Below are positions 1-6,941 of a stretch of DNA of 7,750 nucleotides, one piece after another. Position 1 is the first letter of the stretch, and the number at the start of each line of letters is the position of its first letter. Source of the DNA: Marivivens sp. GTDB lineage: Bacteria > Pseudomonadota > Alphaproteobacteria > Rhodobacterales > Rhodobacteraceae. The translations under genes were made by a program, and so were the position numbers. The stretch is from positions 1 to 7,750 of the forward strand of contig JAHEBR010000094.1 in the NCBI GenBank assembly GCA_024642185.1. Reading direction: 5' to 3'. The notes under the pieces were generated by a model. It had not been told where the DNA came from and did no database searches. It saw nothing but the letters and a program-made list of their open reading frames with translations.

Positions 1-1
1 G

Positions 2-1575
<1,574 letters not shown>

Positions 1576-1579
<4 letters not shown>

Positions 1580-2355
1580 GTTCTGAGAAATCGAACGACT
1601 GGAACCCCGAAACCTATGCAAGGTTTCGGGGTTTGCGTTTGCGCCCTGCGCTCGATCTTTTGATGCAAATCGGCACGCCCTGTGCGGGGCCGGTGATTGA
1701 TCTCGGCTGTGGCGACGGGGCGGTGGCGGCCTCGCTGAAGGCCCGTTTCCCCAAACGCGAGATCGTCGGGATCGACAGCTCGGCCGCCATGCTCGCCAAG
1801 GCGCGCGGCTATGACCGGATGATCGAGGCCGATATCGCCTTATGGACCCCCGAGGCGCTCCCCGCCGTGATCTATTCGAATGCCGCCCTGCACTGGTTGC
1901 CGGACCACGCTAGCCTGATGCCGCGTCTGGCGGGCCTCTTGCCGGAAAACGGGGCCCTTGCGGTGCAGATGCCCCGCCAGCAACAAGCCCCGAGCCACGC
2001 GGCGTTGAGAGAGGTTTCGGCGGCGCTTTTCCCCGACCGGTTCGACTATTCGGGCTGGCAACCGCAGGTCGCCGAACCTGAAGTCTATGCAAGGATGCTC
2101 GCCCCGTTCGGGGAAGTTTCGGTCTGGCAAAGCGAATATCTGCAACGCCTGCCAGCAGCCGGAGGTGCCCATCCCGTCCGCCTGTTCACCGAGTCGACGG
2201 CGATGCGGCCGATCACCGAGAAACTTGATGCCTCCGAGACCGCCCGTTTCATTGCGGCCTATGAAGAGGTGTTGGCCTCGGACTATCCTGCCGAAGCAGA
2301 CGGTTCGGTCCTGTTTCCTTTCCGCCGCCTGTTCTTCGTCCTGACCCGACACTGA
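1576..2355 (+). CDS. tam: Trans-aconitate 2-methyltransferase-like SAM-dependent methyltransferase
   Basis: This is a class I SAM-dependent methyltransferase of 259 residues, close to the usual length of Tam, which methylates trans-aconitate, a spontaneous inhibitor of aconitase. The family N-terminus DWNPETYARF is at 8-17. The SAM-binding motif VIDLGCGDG is at 40-48, the acidic strand-2 motif GIDSS at 65-69, EADI at 84-87, NAALHWLPDH at 102-111 and VQMP at 130-133. The end RLFFVLTRH resembles the family's C-terminus. The start codon overlaps the ftsH stop (ATGA) and no Shine-Dalgarno sequence precedes it, so translation probably depends on ribosomes finishing ftsH. A 13-bp perfect hairpin lies in codons 10-20. 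The stop codon is formed at the join of an 11-bp tandem duplication. The fold is certain; the trans-aconitate substrate is inferred from family resemblance. Confidence 0.87.
1603..1633 (+). terminator. Terminator-like hairpin inside the 5' end of tam
   Basis: Bases 1603-1615 (AACCCCGAAACCT) pair perfectly with 1621-1633 (AGGTTTCGGGGTT), leaving a 5-base loop; one further G-T pair can form outside. The stem starts 23 bp after the ftsH stop, where an intrinsic terminator would be expected. The following sequence TTTGCGTTTGCG is only a broken T-run, so termination may be partial. The hairpin lies wholly within tam codons 10-20, so it would act as an attenuator for tam if it terminates transcription. 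The structure is seen directly; its function is inferred. Confidence 0.6.
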
Positions 2356-2362
2356 CCCGACA
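2341..2362 (+). repeat. Exact 11-bp tandem duplication at the tam/MOSC junction
   Basis: CTGACCCGACA occurs twice back to back, at 2341-2351 and 2352-2362. The TGA stop of tam (2353-2355) arises in the second copy. Because 11 is not a multiple of three, the first copy reads Leu-Thr-Arg-His and the second gives the stop in a different phase. The final A of the second copy is the first base of the Shine-Dalgarno AGGAG for the next gene. It looks like a recent slippage or micro-duplication. Confidence 0.9.
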
Positions 2363-2366
2363 GGAG
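2362..2366 (+). promoter_or_regulatory. Ribosome binding site of the MOSC gene
   Basis: AGGAG sits 5 bases before the ATG at 2372 and supports that start. It lies in the 16-base gap after tam, so the two genes are likely cotranscribed. Confidence 0.8.
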
Positions 2367-2371
2367 CGCCC

Positions 2372-2953
2372 ATGGCCGGTTTTATCGCCACCGATCACAC
2401 CGCAACGATTACCTTCCTCGGCTATGTCCCGCGCCGTGAGGGAGCCGAGATCGAAGCCGAGGCAGTGAGCGAAATGCCCCTGACGCTTGGCGGCTTCGAC
2501 AAGGAGTTTCACGCTGGCGTCAGCCGCCCGTCGTGCTCGCGCGTTGCCAATATCCATCCCAAGGGGACGGAAATCCGCAACAGCCGCCAGATGAGCATCC
2601 TCAGCGAAGAAGAATTGGCCCAGATCGCAGCCAAGATGGGGCTTTCGCACCTTGATCCCCTTTGGCTTGGCGCGTCGATCGTTCTTAAGGGCATTCCCGA
2701 TTTCTCGCACTTGCCGCCCGCTTCGCGGCTGCGGTCCGGCTCCGGGGTGACGCTGGTGATCGACGTCGAGAACGGCCCCTGCAACTATCCTGCAAAAACG
2801 CTGGACAAGGTTCATCCGGGGTTCGGGAAGGCGTTCAAACCCGCCGCTATGGGGCTGCGGGGGGTAACCGCTTCGGTCGAGCGTGGCGGAAGCCTGCGGA
2901 TCGGCGAGGAGCTCAGGCTTTTTGTCCCCGACCAGCGCCCGTGGTTGGGCTGA
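2372..2953 (+). CDS. MOSC domain-containing protein (molybdenum cofactor sulfurase C-terminal type)
   Basis: This is a standalone MOSC-domain protein of 193 residues. MOSC domains handle sulfur for metal-sulfur cofactors, such as sulfuration of the molybdenum cofactor or, in YiiM/YuaD-like proteins, reduction of N-hydroxylated substrates. The sequence has the family's order: an acidic and glycine-rich N-terminal strand region (GGFDKEFHAG at 40-49), then NSRQMSILSEEEL at 70-82, LGASIVLKGI around 99-108, LPPASRL at 114-120, and the conserved cysteine in NGPCNYP at 134-140 (Cys137). An RGGSLRIGE turn at 171-179 leads into the final strand. The start is supported by AGGAG. No cysteine desulfurase domain is fused to it, so a partner would have to supply sulfur in trans. 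It follows tam with a short gap. The domain call is firm; the substrate is unknown. Confidence 0.85.
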   Translation: MAGFIATDHTATITFLGYVPRREGAEIEAEAVSEMPLTLGGFDKEFHAGVSRPSCSRVANIHPKGTEIRNSRQMSILSEEELAQIAAKMGLSHLDPLWLGASIVLKGIPDFSHLPPASRLRSGSGVTLVIDVENGPCNYPAKTLDKVHPGFGKAFKPAAMGLRGVTASVERGGSLRIGEELRLFVPDQRPWLG

Positions 2954-2985
2954 GCCGCCAAAGAAGTTTCCTATCCGCGCCATTG

Positions 2986-3023
2986 CCGACATAGCCCGCC
3001 GATTCCAGTGCCGATAATGTCGG
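2986..3023 (+). repeat. Inverted repeat in the region upstream of fhs
   Basis: CCGACAT at 2986-2992 is the exact reverse complement of ATGTCGG at 3017-3023, with 24 bases between. The right arm also forms a shorter alternative palindrome, CCGA-TAATG-TCGG, at 3011-3023. It lies 32 bp after the MOSC stop. It is not followed by a T-run, so a terminator role is uncertain. It could be an operator or part of the fhs leader. GATAAT at 3013-3018 resembles a -10 box, but no convincing -35 was seen. Confidence 0.4.
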
Positions 3024-3069
3024 AAATGCAATTTTGCCGCAGGCCCGCGCGCGGTATGCCGTGGTCGAC

Positions 3070-3087
3070 GCAATGCGCCCGCATTGC
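3070..3087 (+). repeat. Short hairpin just upstream of the fhs ribosome binding site
   Basis: GCAATGC at 3070-3076 pairs perfectly with GCATTGC at 3081-3087 around a GCCC loop. It ends 9 bases before the GGAAGG ribosome binding site. Its position fits an element of the fhs mRNA leader, for message stability or translational control, but no known riboswitch class was recognised. Confidence 0.45.
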
Positions 3088-3096
3088 CCGCAACGT

Positions 3097-3102
3097 GGAA
3101 GG
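3097..3102 (+). promoter_or_regulatory. Ribosome binding site of fhs
   Basis: GGAAGG ends 5 bases before the ATG at 3108. It decides this start over the in-frame TTG at 3084, which has no such site and would add eight residues not expected in the family. Confidence 0.8.
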
Positions 3103-3107
3103 TCATC

Positions 3108-4784
3108 ATGAGCTACAAGTCCGACATCGAAATCGCCCGCGAGGCCAAGAAGCGCCCCATTCAGGAAATCGGTGCCAAGCTGGGCATCGGTTCCGACGAC
3201 CTTCTTCCCTATGGCCACGACAAGGCCAAGGTCAGCCAGTCGTTCATCGATTCGGTGCAGGATCGCCCGAACGGCAAGCTGATCCTCGTCACCGCGATCA
3301 ACCCGACCCCGGCGGGCGAAGGCAAGACCACGACGACCGTGGGCCTTGGCGATGGCCTCAACCGGATCGGCAAGAAAGCGGCGATCTGCATCCGCGAAGC
3401 CTCGCTCGGGCCGAACTTTGGCATGAAGGGCGGCGCCGCTGGCGGCGGCTATGCCCAGATCGTGCCGATGGAGGAGATGAACCTCCACTTCACCGGCGAC
3501 TTTCACGCCATCACCTCGGCCCACAACCTTCTGTCGGCAATGATCGACAACCATATTTACTGGGGCAACGAGCTTGGGATCGACGACCGCCGCGTCGTCT
3601 GGCGCCGCGCGCTCGATATGAACGACCGTGCGCTGCGCGATATCGTCACCTCGCTGGGCGGCGTCTCCAACGGTTCGCCCCGCCAGACCGGGTTTGACAT
3701 TACCGTGGCCTCCGAGGTTATGGCGATCCTCTGCCTCGCCAAGAACCTGAAAGACCTGCAAAAGCGCCTTGGCGACATGATCGTGGCCTATCGCCGCGAC
3801 AAATCTCCGGTCTATTGCCGCGACATCAAGGCCGACGGCGCGATGACCGTTCTTCTCAAGGACGCGATGCAGCCCAATCTCGTGCAAACGCTCGAAAACA
3901 ACCCGGCCTTTGTCCACGGCGGCCCGTTCGCCAACATCGCGCACGGCTGCAACTCGGTGACTGCAACGACCACGGCCCTCAAGATCGCCGACTATGTGGT
4001 GACCGAAGCCGGTTTCGGTGCCGACCTTGGCGCCGAGAAGTTCATGAACATCAAGTGCCGCAAAGCTGGCCTCGCGCCGGATGCGGTGGTGATCGTCGCA
4101 ACCGTTCGCGCCATGAAGATGAACGGTGGCGTCGCCAAGGCCGATCTTGGTGCCGAGAACGTCGAGGCCGTTCAGAAGGGTTGCCCCAACCTCGGCCGTC
4201 ACATCGCCAACGTGAAAAGCTTTGGCGTGCCGGTCGTTGTCGGCATCAACCACTTCGTCTCGGACACCGATGCCGAGGTTCAGGCGGTCAAGGATTACGT
4301 CAAGGCGCAGGGCGCCGAGGCGATCCTGTGCAAGCACTGGGCCAAGGGTTCGGAAGGGATTACCGAGCTTGCCGAAAGGGTCGTTCAACTGGCCGAATCC
4401 GGTGCCTCGCACTTCGCGCCGCTTTATCCCGACGAGATGCCGCTCTTCCAGAAGATCGAAACCATCGCCAAGCGCATCTATCATGCCGACGAGGTCATCG
4501 CCGACAAATCTGTCCGCGAGCAGCTCAAGGCATGGGAAGCCGCCGGCTATGGCAATCTCCCGGTCTGTATGGCCAAGACGCAGTACAGCTTCTCGACCGA
4601 CCCCAATCTGCGCGGTGCGCCCACCGGACACTCGGTGCCGGTTCGCGAGGTTCGCCTTTCGGCGGGCGCAGGGTTTGTCGTGGTGATCTGCGGCGAGATC
4701 ATGACCATGCCGGGCCTGCCCAAGGTCCCGAGCGCCGAGACGATCCGGCTCAACGACGATGGCCAGATCGAGGGCCTGTTCTAA
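3108..4784 (+). CDS. fhs: Formate-tetrahydrofolate ligase
   Basis: This cytosolic enzyme makes 10-formyl-THF from formate, ATP and THF. The product serves purine synthesis and, through FolD, supplies other one-carbon units. The 558 residues match the normal length of bacterial enzymes. The nucleotide loop PTPAGEGKTTTT is at 66-77. The first family signature runs from REASLGP at 96-102 through KGGAAGGGYAQ at 107-117 to LHFTGDFHAI at 126-135. The second signature is VATVRAMKMNGG in the middle of the protein, and the conserved C-terminal GEIMTMPGLPKVPSAE is present. The first signature reads REASLGP where REPSLGP is common in other groups; I believe alanine is usual in alphaproteobacteria. It heads the fhs-chorismate mutase-folD series. 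No separate cyclohydrolase gene is seen, consistent with a bifunctional FolD. Confidence 0.98.
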   Translation: MSYKSDIEIAREAKKRPIQEIGAKLGIGSDDLLPYGHDKAKVSQSFIDSVQDRPNGKLILVTAINPTPAGEGKTTTTVGLGDGLNRIGKKAAICIREASLGPNFGMKGGAAGGGYAQIVPMEEMNLHFTGDFHAITSAHNLLSAMIDNHIYWGNELGIDDRRVVWRRALDMNDRALRDIVTSLGGVSNGSPRQTGFDITVASEVMAILCLAKNLKDLQKRLGDMIVAYRRDKSPVYCRDIKADGAMTVLLKDAMQPNLVQTLENNPAFVHGGPFANIAHGCNSVTATTTALKIADYVVTEAGFGADLGAEKFMNIKCRKAGLAPDAVVIVATVRAMKMNGGVAKADLGAENVEAVQKGCPNLGRHIANVKSFGVPVVVGINHFVSDTDAEVQAVKDYVKAQGAEAILCKHWAKGSEGITELAERVVQLAESGASHFAPLYPDEMPLFQKIETIAKRIYHADEVIADKSVREQLKAWEAAGYGNLPVCMAKTQYSFSTDPNLRGAPTGHSVPVREVRLSAGAGFVVVICGEIMTMPGLPKVPSAETIRLNDDGQIEGLF

Positions 4785-4792
4785 ACATCTCT

Positions 4793-4819
4793 GCCCCGGC
4801 TGGTTCGTCCTGCCGGGGC
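4793..4819 (+). terminator. GC-rich hairpin after fhs, terminator-like
   Basis: GCCCCGGC at 4793-4800 pairs perfectly with GCCGGGGC at 4812-4819, with an 11-base loop. It begins 8 bp after the fhs stop. No T-run follows (TTGCACTT), so it may act as a partial terminator or as a 3'-end stabiliser that separates fhs from the downstream mRNA. Confidence 0.5.
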
Positions 4820-4827
4820 TTGCACTT

Positions 4828-4868
4828 GGGGGTGGCTTTGTTCAAACGGGAGCCACTTCCACAAAGTG
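4828..4868 (+). promoter_or_regulatory. Possible alternative RNA structures before the chorismate mutase start
   Basis: GGGGGTGGCT at 4828-4837 can pair with AGCCACTTCC at 4851-4860 (ten pairs including two G-U). The right arm overlaps a second possible stem, CACTT at 4854-4858 with AAGTG at 4864-4868. The two stems cannot form together, and the second would hide the GTG at 4866. The pairings are seen; any regulatory role is speculative. Confidence 0.3.
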
Positions 4869-4877
4869 ATCAGACCG

Positions 4878-5180
4878 ATGCCCGCAAGTCCGAGCCAGTT
4901 GACGACCATGATCGACCTCAGGGCCGAAATAGACGCAACTGACAAGGCGCTGGTGAAGCTTTTGGCCCATCGCGCGGGGCTTATTGATCGGGCGATCGAG
5001 ATCAAGCCCGGCGAGGGATTGCCCGCGCGGATCGAAGCGCGGGTCGAAGAAGTGGTCGGCAAGGTCCGCGCCAGCGCCCTTGCTGAAGCTCTCGACCCGG
5101 AGTTGGTCGAGGCGCTGTGGCGCCTGCTCATCGACTGGTCGATTGCGCGCGAGGAAAAGGTGCTGGGCACCGGAACGTAG
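4878..5180 (+). CDS. Chorismate mutase, AroQ class (small, monofunctional)
   Basis: This is a 100-residue, all-helical protein resembling AroQ chorismate mutases, which convert chorismate to prephenate for phenylalanine and tyrosine. Aligned by eye with the E. coli mutase domain, Arg15, Arg32, Lys43 and Arg55 fall at the spacings of the active-site residues Arg11, Arg28, Lys39 and Arg51. The position of E. coli Gln88 is occupied by Glu92. The core begins at LRAEIDATDKAL and ends in LLIDWSIAREEK. No dehydratase or dehydrogenase domain is fused. The start is uncertain: ATG 4878 gives a short lead resembling relatives, GTG 4866 adds four residues, and ATG 4908 would leave little before the first helix. 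None has a strong ribosome binding site. It sits between fhs and folD, 11 bp before folD. Confidence 0.85.
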   Translation: MPASPSQLTTMIDLRAEIDATDKALVKLLAHRAGLIDRAIEIKPGEGLPARIEARVEEVVGKVRASALAEALDPELVEALWRLLIDWSIAREEKVLGTGT

Positions 5181-5183
5181 GAG
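5179..5183 (+). promoter_or_regulatory. Ribosome binding site of folD
   Basis: AGGAG overlaps the TAG stop of the chorismate mutase gene and ends 8 bases before the ATG at 5192. It supports that start over the longer open frame from 5117 and suggests coupled translation of the two genes. Confidence 0.8.
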
Positions 5184-5191
5184 AAACTGGA

Positions 5192-6082
5192 ATGACCGCA
5201 AAACTGATCGACGGCAAAGCCTTTGCCGCCACCGTGAGAGCCAAGGTCGCCGCCCATGTGGCGCAGATCAAGGAAGAGAACGGGATCACGCCCGGCCTTG
5301 CGGTGGTTCTGGTTGGCGAGGATCCGGCGAGCCAGGTCTATGTCCGCTCCAAAGGCAAGCAGACCGTCGAAGTGGGCATGAATTCCTACGAGCACAAGCT
5401 GGCGGCCGATACCTCCGAGGCCGACCTGCTGGCGCTGATCGACCGGCTCAACAAGGATCCCGACGTGCACGGCATTCTCGTGCAGCTGCCGCTGCCGAAG
5501 CACCTCGATTCCGATCTGGTGATCAACTCGATCAATCCGGCCAAGGACGTGGACGGTTTTCATATCTCTAACGTCGGCCTTCTGGGCACCGGCCAGAAAT
5601 CCATGGTTCCCTGCACGCCGCTTGGAAGCCTGATGATGCTGCGCGATCATCATGGGAGCCTTTCGGGCATGAATGCGGTTGTGATCGGCCGCTCTAACAT
5701 CGTCGGCAAGCCGATGGCCAATCTGCTTTTGGGCGACAGCTGCACCGTGACGATCGCCCACAGCCGCACCAAGGATTTGCCTTCGGTCGTCCGGCAGGCC
5801 GATATCGTGGTTGCCGCCGTTGGCCGCCCCGAAATGGTGACGGGCGACTGGATCAAGCCGGGGGCCACGGTGATCGACGTGGGCATCAACCGGATCGAGC
5901 GCGACGGCAAGACAGCCTTGGTCGGCGACTGCGAGTTTGCCAGCTGCGAAGCGGTGGCCGGTGCCATCACGCCGGTTCCGGGTGGCGTGGGTCCGATGAC
6001 AATCGCCTGCCTTCTGGCCAATACGCTGACCGCTTGTTGCCGCAGCCACGGCCTGCGCGAACCTGAAGGCCTGACCGCCTAG
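5192..6082 (+). CDS. folD: Bifunctional methylenetetrahydrofolate dehydrogenase / methenyltetrahydrofolate cyclohydrolase
   Basis: FolD interconverts 5,10-methylene-THF, 5,10-methenyl-THF and 10-formyl-THF with NADP(H), completing the path from formate begun by Fhs. The protein has 296 residues, a normal length for the family. The catalytic Tyr50 and Lys54 lie in SQVYVRSK at 48-54, Gln98 in GILVQLPLP at 94-102 and Asp121 in PAKDVDGFH at 116-124. The Rossmann-fold signature GRSNIVGKP is at 166-174 and the family signature PVPGGVGPMT at 261-270. All expected active-site residues are present. The first residues MTAKLIDGKA match the family's usual start, and the ribosome binding site agrees. The last 20 or so residues form a short variable tail. 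Confidence 0.98.
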   Translation: MTAKLIDGKAFAATVRAKVAAHVAQIKEENGITPGLAVVLVGEDPASQVYVRSKGKQTVEVGMNSYEHKLAADTSEADLLALIDRLNKDPDVHGILVQLPLPKHLDSDLVINSINPAKDVDGFHISNVGLLGTGQKSMVPCTPLGSLMMLRDHHGSLSGMNAVVIGRSNIVGKPMANLLLGDSCTVTIAHSRTKDLPSVVRQADIVVAAVGRPEMVTGDWIKPGATVIDVGINRIERDGKTALVGDCEFASCEAVAGAITPVPGGVGPMTIACLLANTLTACCRSHGLREPEGLTA

Positions 6083-6086
6083 AACG

Positions 6087-6131
6087 GCCGCTGTTCGCAA
6101 GAATGTGATTACAATCAAGTCGAACAACGGC
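6087..6131 (+). terminator. Imperfect long-arm hairpin after folD
   Basis: GCCGCTGTTCG at 6087-6097 pairs with CGAACAACGGC at 6121-6131 (10 of 11 pairs, one C-A mismatch), enclosing 23 bases. The arm GGCCGCT at 6086-6092 can instead pair perfectly with AGCGGCC at 6137-6143. It begins 4 bp after the folD stop. No T-run follows, so termination is plausible but unproven. Confidence 0.4.
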
Positions 6132-6158
6132 TATCTAGCGGCCAAACCATTGATTACA
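6106..6158 (+). repeat. Pair of TGATTACA direct repeats, the first within a palindrome
   Basis: TGATTACA occurs at 6106-6113 and again at 6151-6158, exactly 45 bp apart. The first copy is part of TGATT-AC-AATCA (6106-6117), a perfect 5-bp inverted repeat with a 2-base spacer. All lie between folD and the LytTR gene, so they are candidate protein-binding sites. Confidence 0.4.
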
Positions 6159-6189
6159 TTTTCTGTATGTCGAGCGCAATTTCTGTAGG
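6157..6189 (+). promoter_or_regulatory. Candidate LytTR-type operator (direct repeat) across the regulator's start codon
   Basis: CATTTTCTGTATG (6157-6169) and CAATTTCTGTAGG (6177-6189) match at 11 of 13 bases and are 20 bp apart start to start, about two helical turns. LytTR regulators typically bind pairs of short direct repeats at about this spacing, and the opposite strand reads TACAGAAA in each copy. The repeat spans the ATG at 6167, which would fit repression of the gene's own expression. The repeat is seen; its function is inferred. Confidence 0.35.
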
Positions 6190-6934
6190 CAGGGCTTTCT
6201 TTCCAGGTAGCAGACCGATCAAATTTGGATTGGTCGCAACCGCGATCCTGCTTGGGTATGTTGGGCCGTTCGGCTCGACCGATGCCTTTGGTCAGATCCT
6301 CTCTACGATTTTCTGGGCATTGGTGATTGTCGCCTCTATTGGATCTGTAGGTGCCCTAAGGTATCTGGTCACATCGCGGACGGCCGGTTGGAGCGACCTG
6401 CAGCGTGAGTTGCTTTTGCTCTGCATCTTTATCGTGGTCTTTACACCGCAGCTGCATCTTCTGCTTTGGCTTTTTGACCGCAGCCGTGGCTTGAACTTCG
6501 GCGAGATTGCCGAACTTGCCGCTCAGGTAGGGGTCATTTCGCTGTGGATCGCGGCAATGCGGTATGTGCTTCTGGTGTGGAGGAAAGAGGCTGCTCCTGA
6601 GGTGGAACAGTCCTCGCAGCCACGCCTTTTCCAGAGACTCGAGGGAACTGCCGATGCCGAAGTTCTCCGGCTTTCGGCTGAGGATCACTATACGGTGGTA
6701 AGCCTGTCAGACGGGTCGACCCAGAGGATTCTTTTGCGCCTCTCCGATGGTATCGCCGAGATGGACGGGGTGGAAGGGTATGTCACCCACCGATCCCACT
6801 GGGTCGCGGCGTCGGCAGTTGCGGAAGCGCGGCGCGACAAGGGGCGGGTCTTCCTCACGCTCACCAATGGAGAGGATGTTCCGGTGAGCCGAGGCTATCA
6901 ATCCGCGCTGAGAGAGGCAGGGCTCCTCCACTGA
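6167..6934 (+). CDS. Membrane-bound LytTR-domain transcriptional regulator
   Basis: This is a 255-residue protein with an N-terminal membrane part and a C-terminal LytTR DNA-binding domain. Four hydrophobic stretches are visible at about 18-36, 43-63, 82-104 and 119-137, with GPFG at 33-36 at the end of the first, a layout seen in Rhodobacterales relatives. Residues 152-255 form the LytTR domain, with EDHYTVV at 172-178, the loop THRSHWVA at 207-214 and PVSRGYQ at 239-245. It may sense a membrane signal and bind DNA directly; no receiver or kinase domain is present, so this is not a standard two-component regulator. The ATG has no Shine-Dalgarno sequence, and no other ATG, GTG or TTG lies in frame upstream as far as was checked. 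Seven of its arginines use AGA/AGG, unlike folD or ftsH (about one each). Its targets are unknown. Confidence 0.85.
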   Translation: MSSAISVGRAFFPGSRPIKFGLVATAILLGYVGPFGSTDAFGQILSTIFWALVIVASIGSVGALRYLVTSRTAGWSDLQRELLLLCIFIVVFTPQLHLLLWLFDRSRGLNFGEIAELAAQVGVISLWIAAMRYVLLVWRKEAAPEVEQSSQPRLFQRLEGTADAEVLRLSAEDHYTVVSLSDGSTQRILLRLSDGIAEMDGVEGYVTHRSHWVAASAVAEARRDKGRVFLTLTNGEDVPVSRGYQSALREAGLLH

Positions 6935-6941
6935 CCGGTCA
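6932..6941. repeat. 10-bp palindrome formed by two converging stop codons
   Basis: TGACCGGTCA is a perfect palindrome containing the TGA of the LytTR gene (6932-6934) and the TGA of pdeM on the other strand (6939-6941). Just beyond it, GGCAA (6946-6950) and TTGCC (6956-6960) can form a small stem. No strong terminator is visible for either gene, so their transcripts probably overlap. Confidence 0.7.

Noticed and set aside
2954..3107. Possible THF riboswitch before fhs
   Set aside because: Known THF riboswitches are mainly in Firmicutes, and neither their conserved core nor a pseudoknot could be recognised here.
3084..3107. Extension of fhs to a TTG start
   Set aside because: The ATG at 3108 has GGAAGG at the right spacing and gives the usual family N-terminus; the extension has neither.
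3008..3697. Plus-strand open frame starting in the fhs leader and running into fhs
   Set aside because: It is out of phase with fhs, is Arg/Pro-rich after entering fhs, and has no domain. A short leader peptide was considered but no ribosome binding site precedes its ATG codons.
2913..4631. Long open frame (572 codons) on the minus strand opposite fhs
   Set aside because: It is antisense to a strongly supported enzyme gene, has no recognisable domain, and is rich in His, Asp, Val and Gly, as expected from mirrored GC-rich codons.
3815..4942. Plus-strand open frame of 375 codons within fhs in another phase
   Set aside because: It is Arg-rich and low in complexity, lies inside fhs, and has no ribosome binding site or motif.
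4781..6127. Long minus-strand open frame (448 codons) opposite chorismate mutase and folD
   Set aside because: It crosses two well-supported plus-strand genes and shows no family motif, so it is a compositional shadow.
6146..6180. Sigma-70 promoter for the LytTR gene using TTGATT at 6150-6155
   Set aside because: No matching -10 box was found at 16-18 bp, and the implied start would lie inside the coding region.
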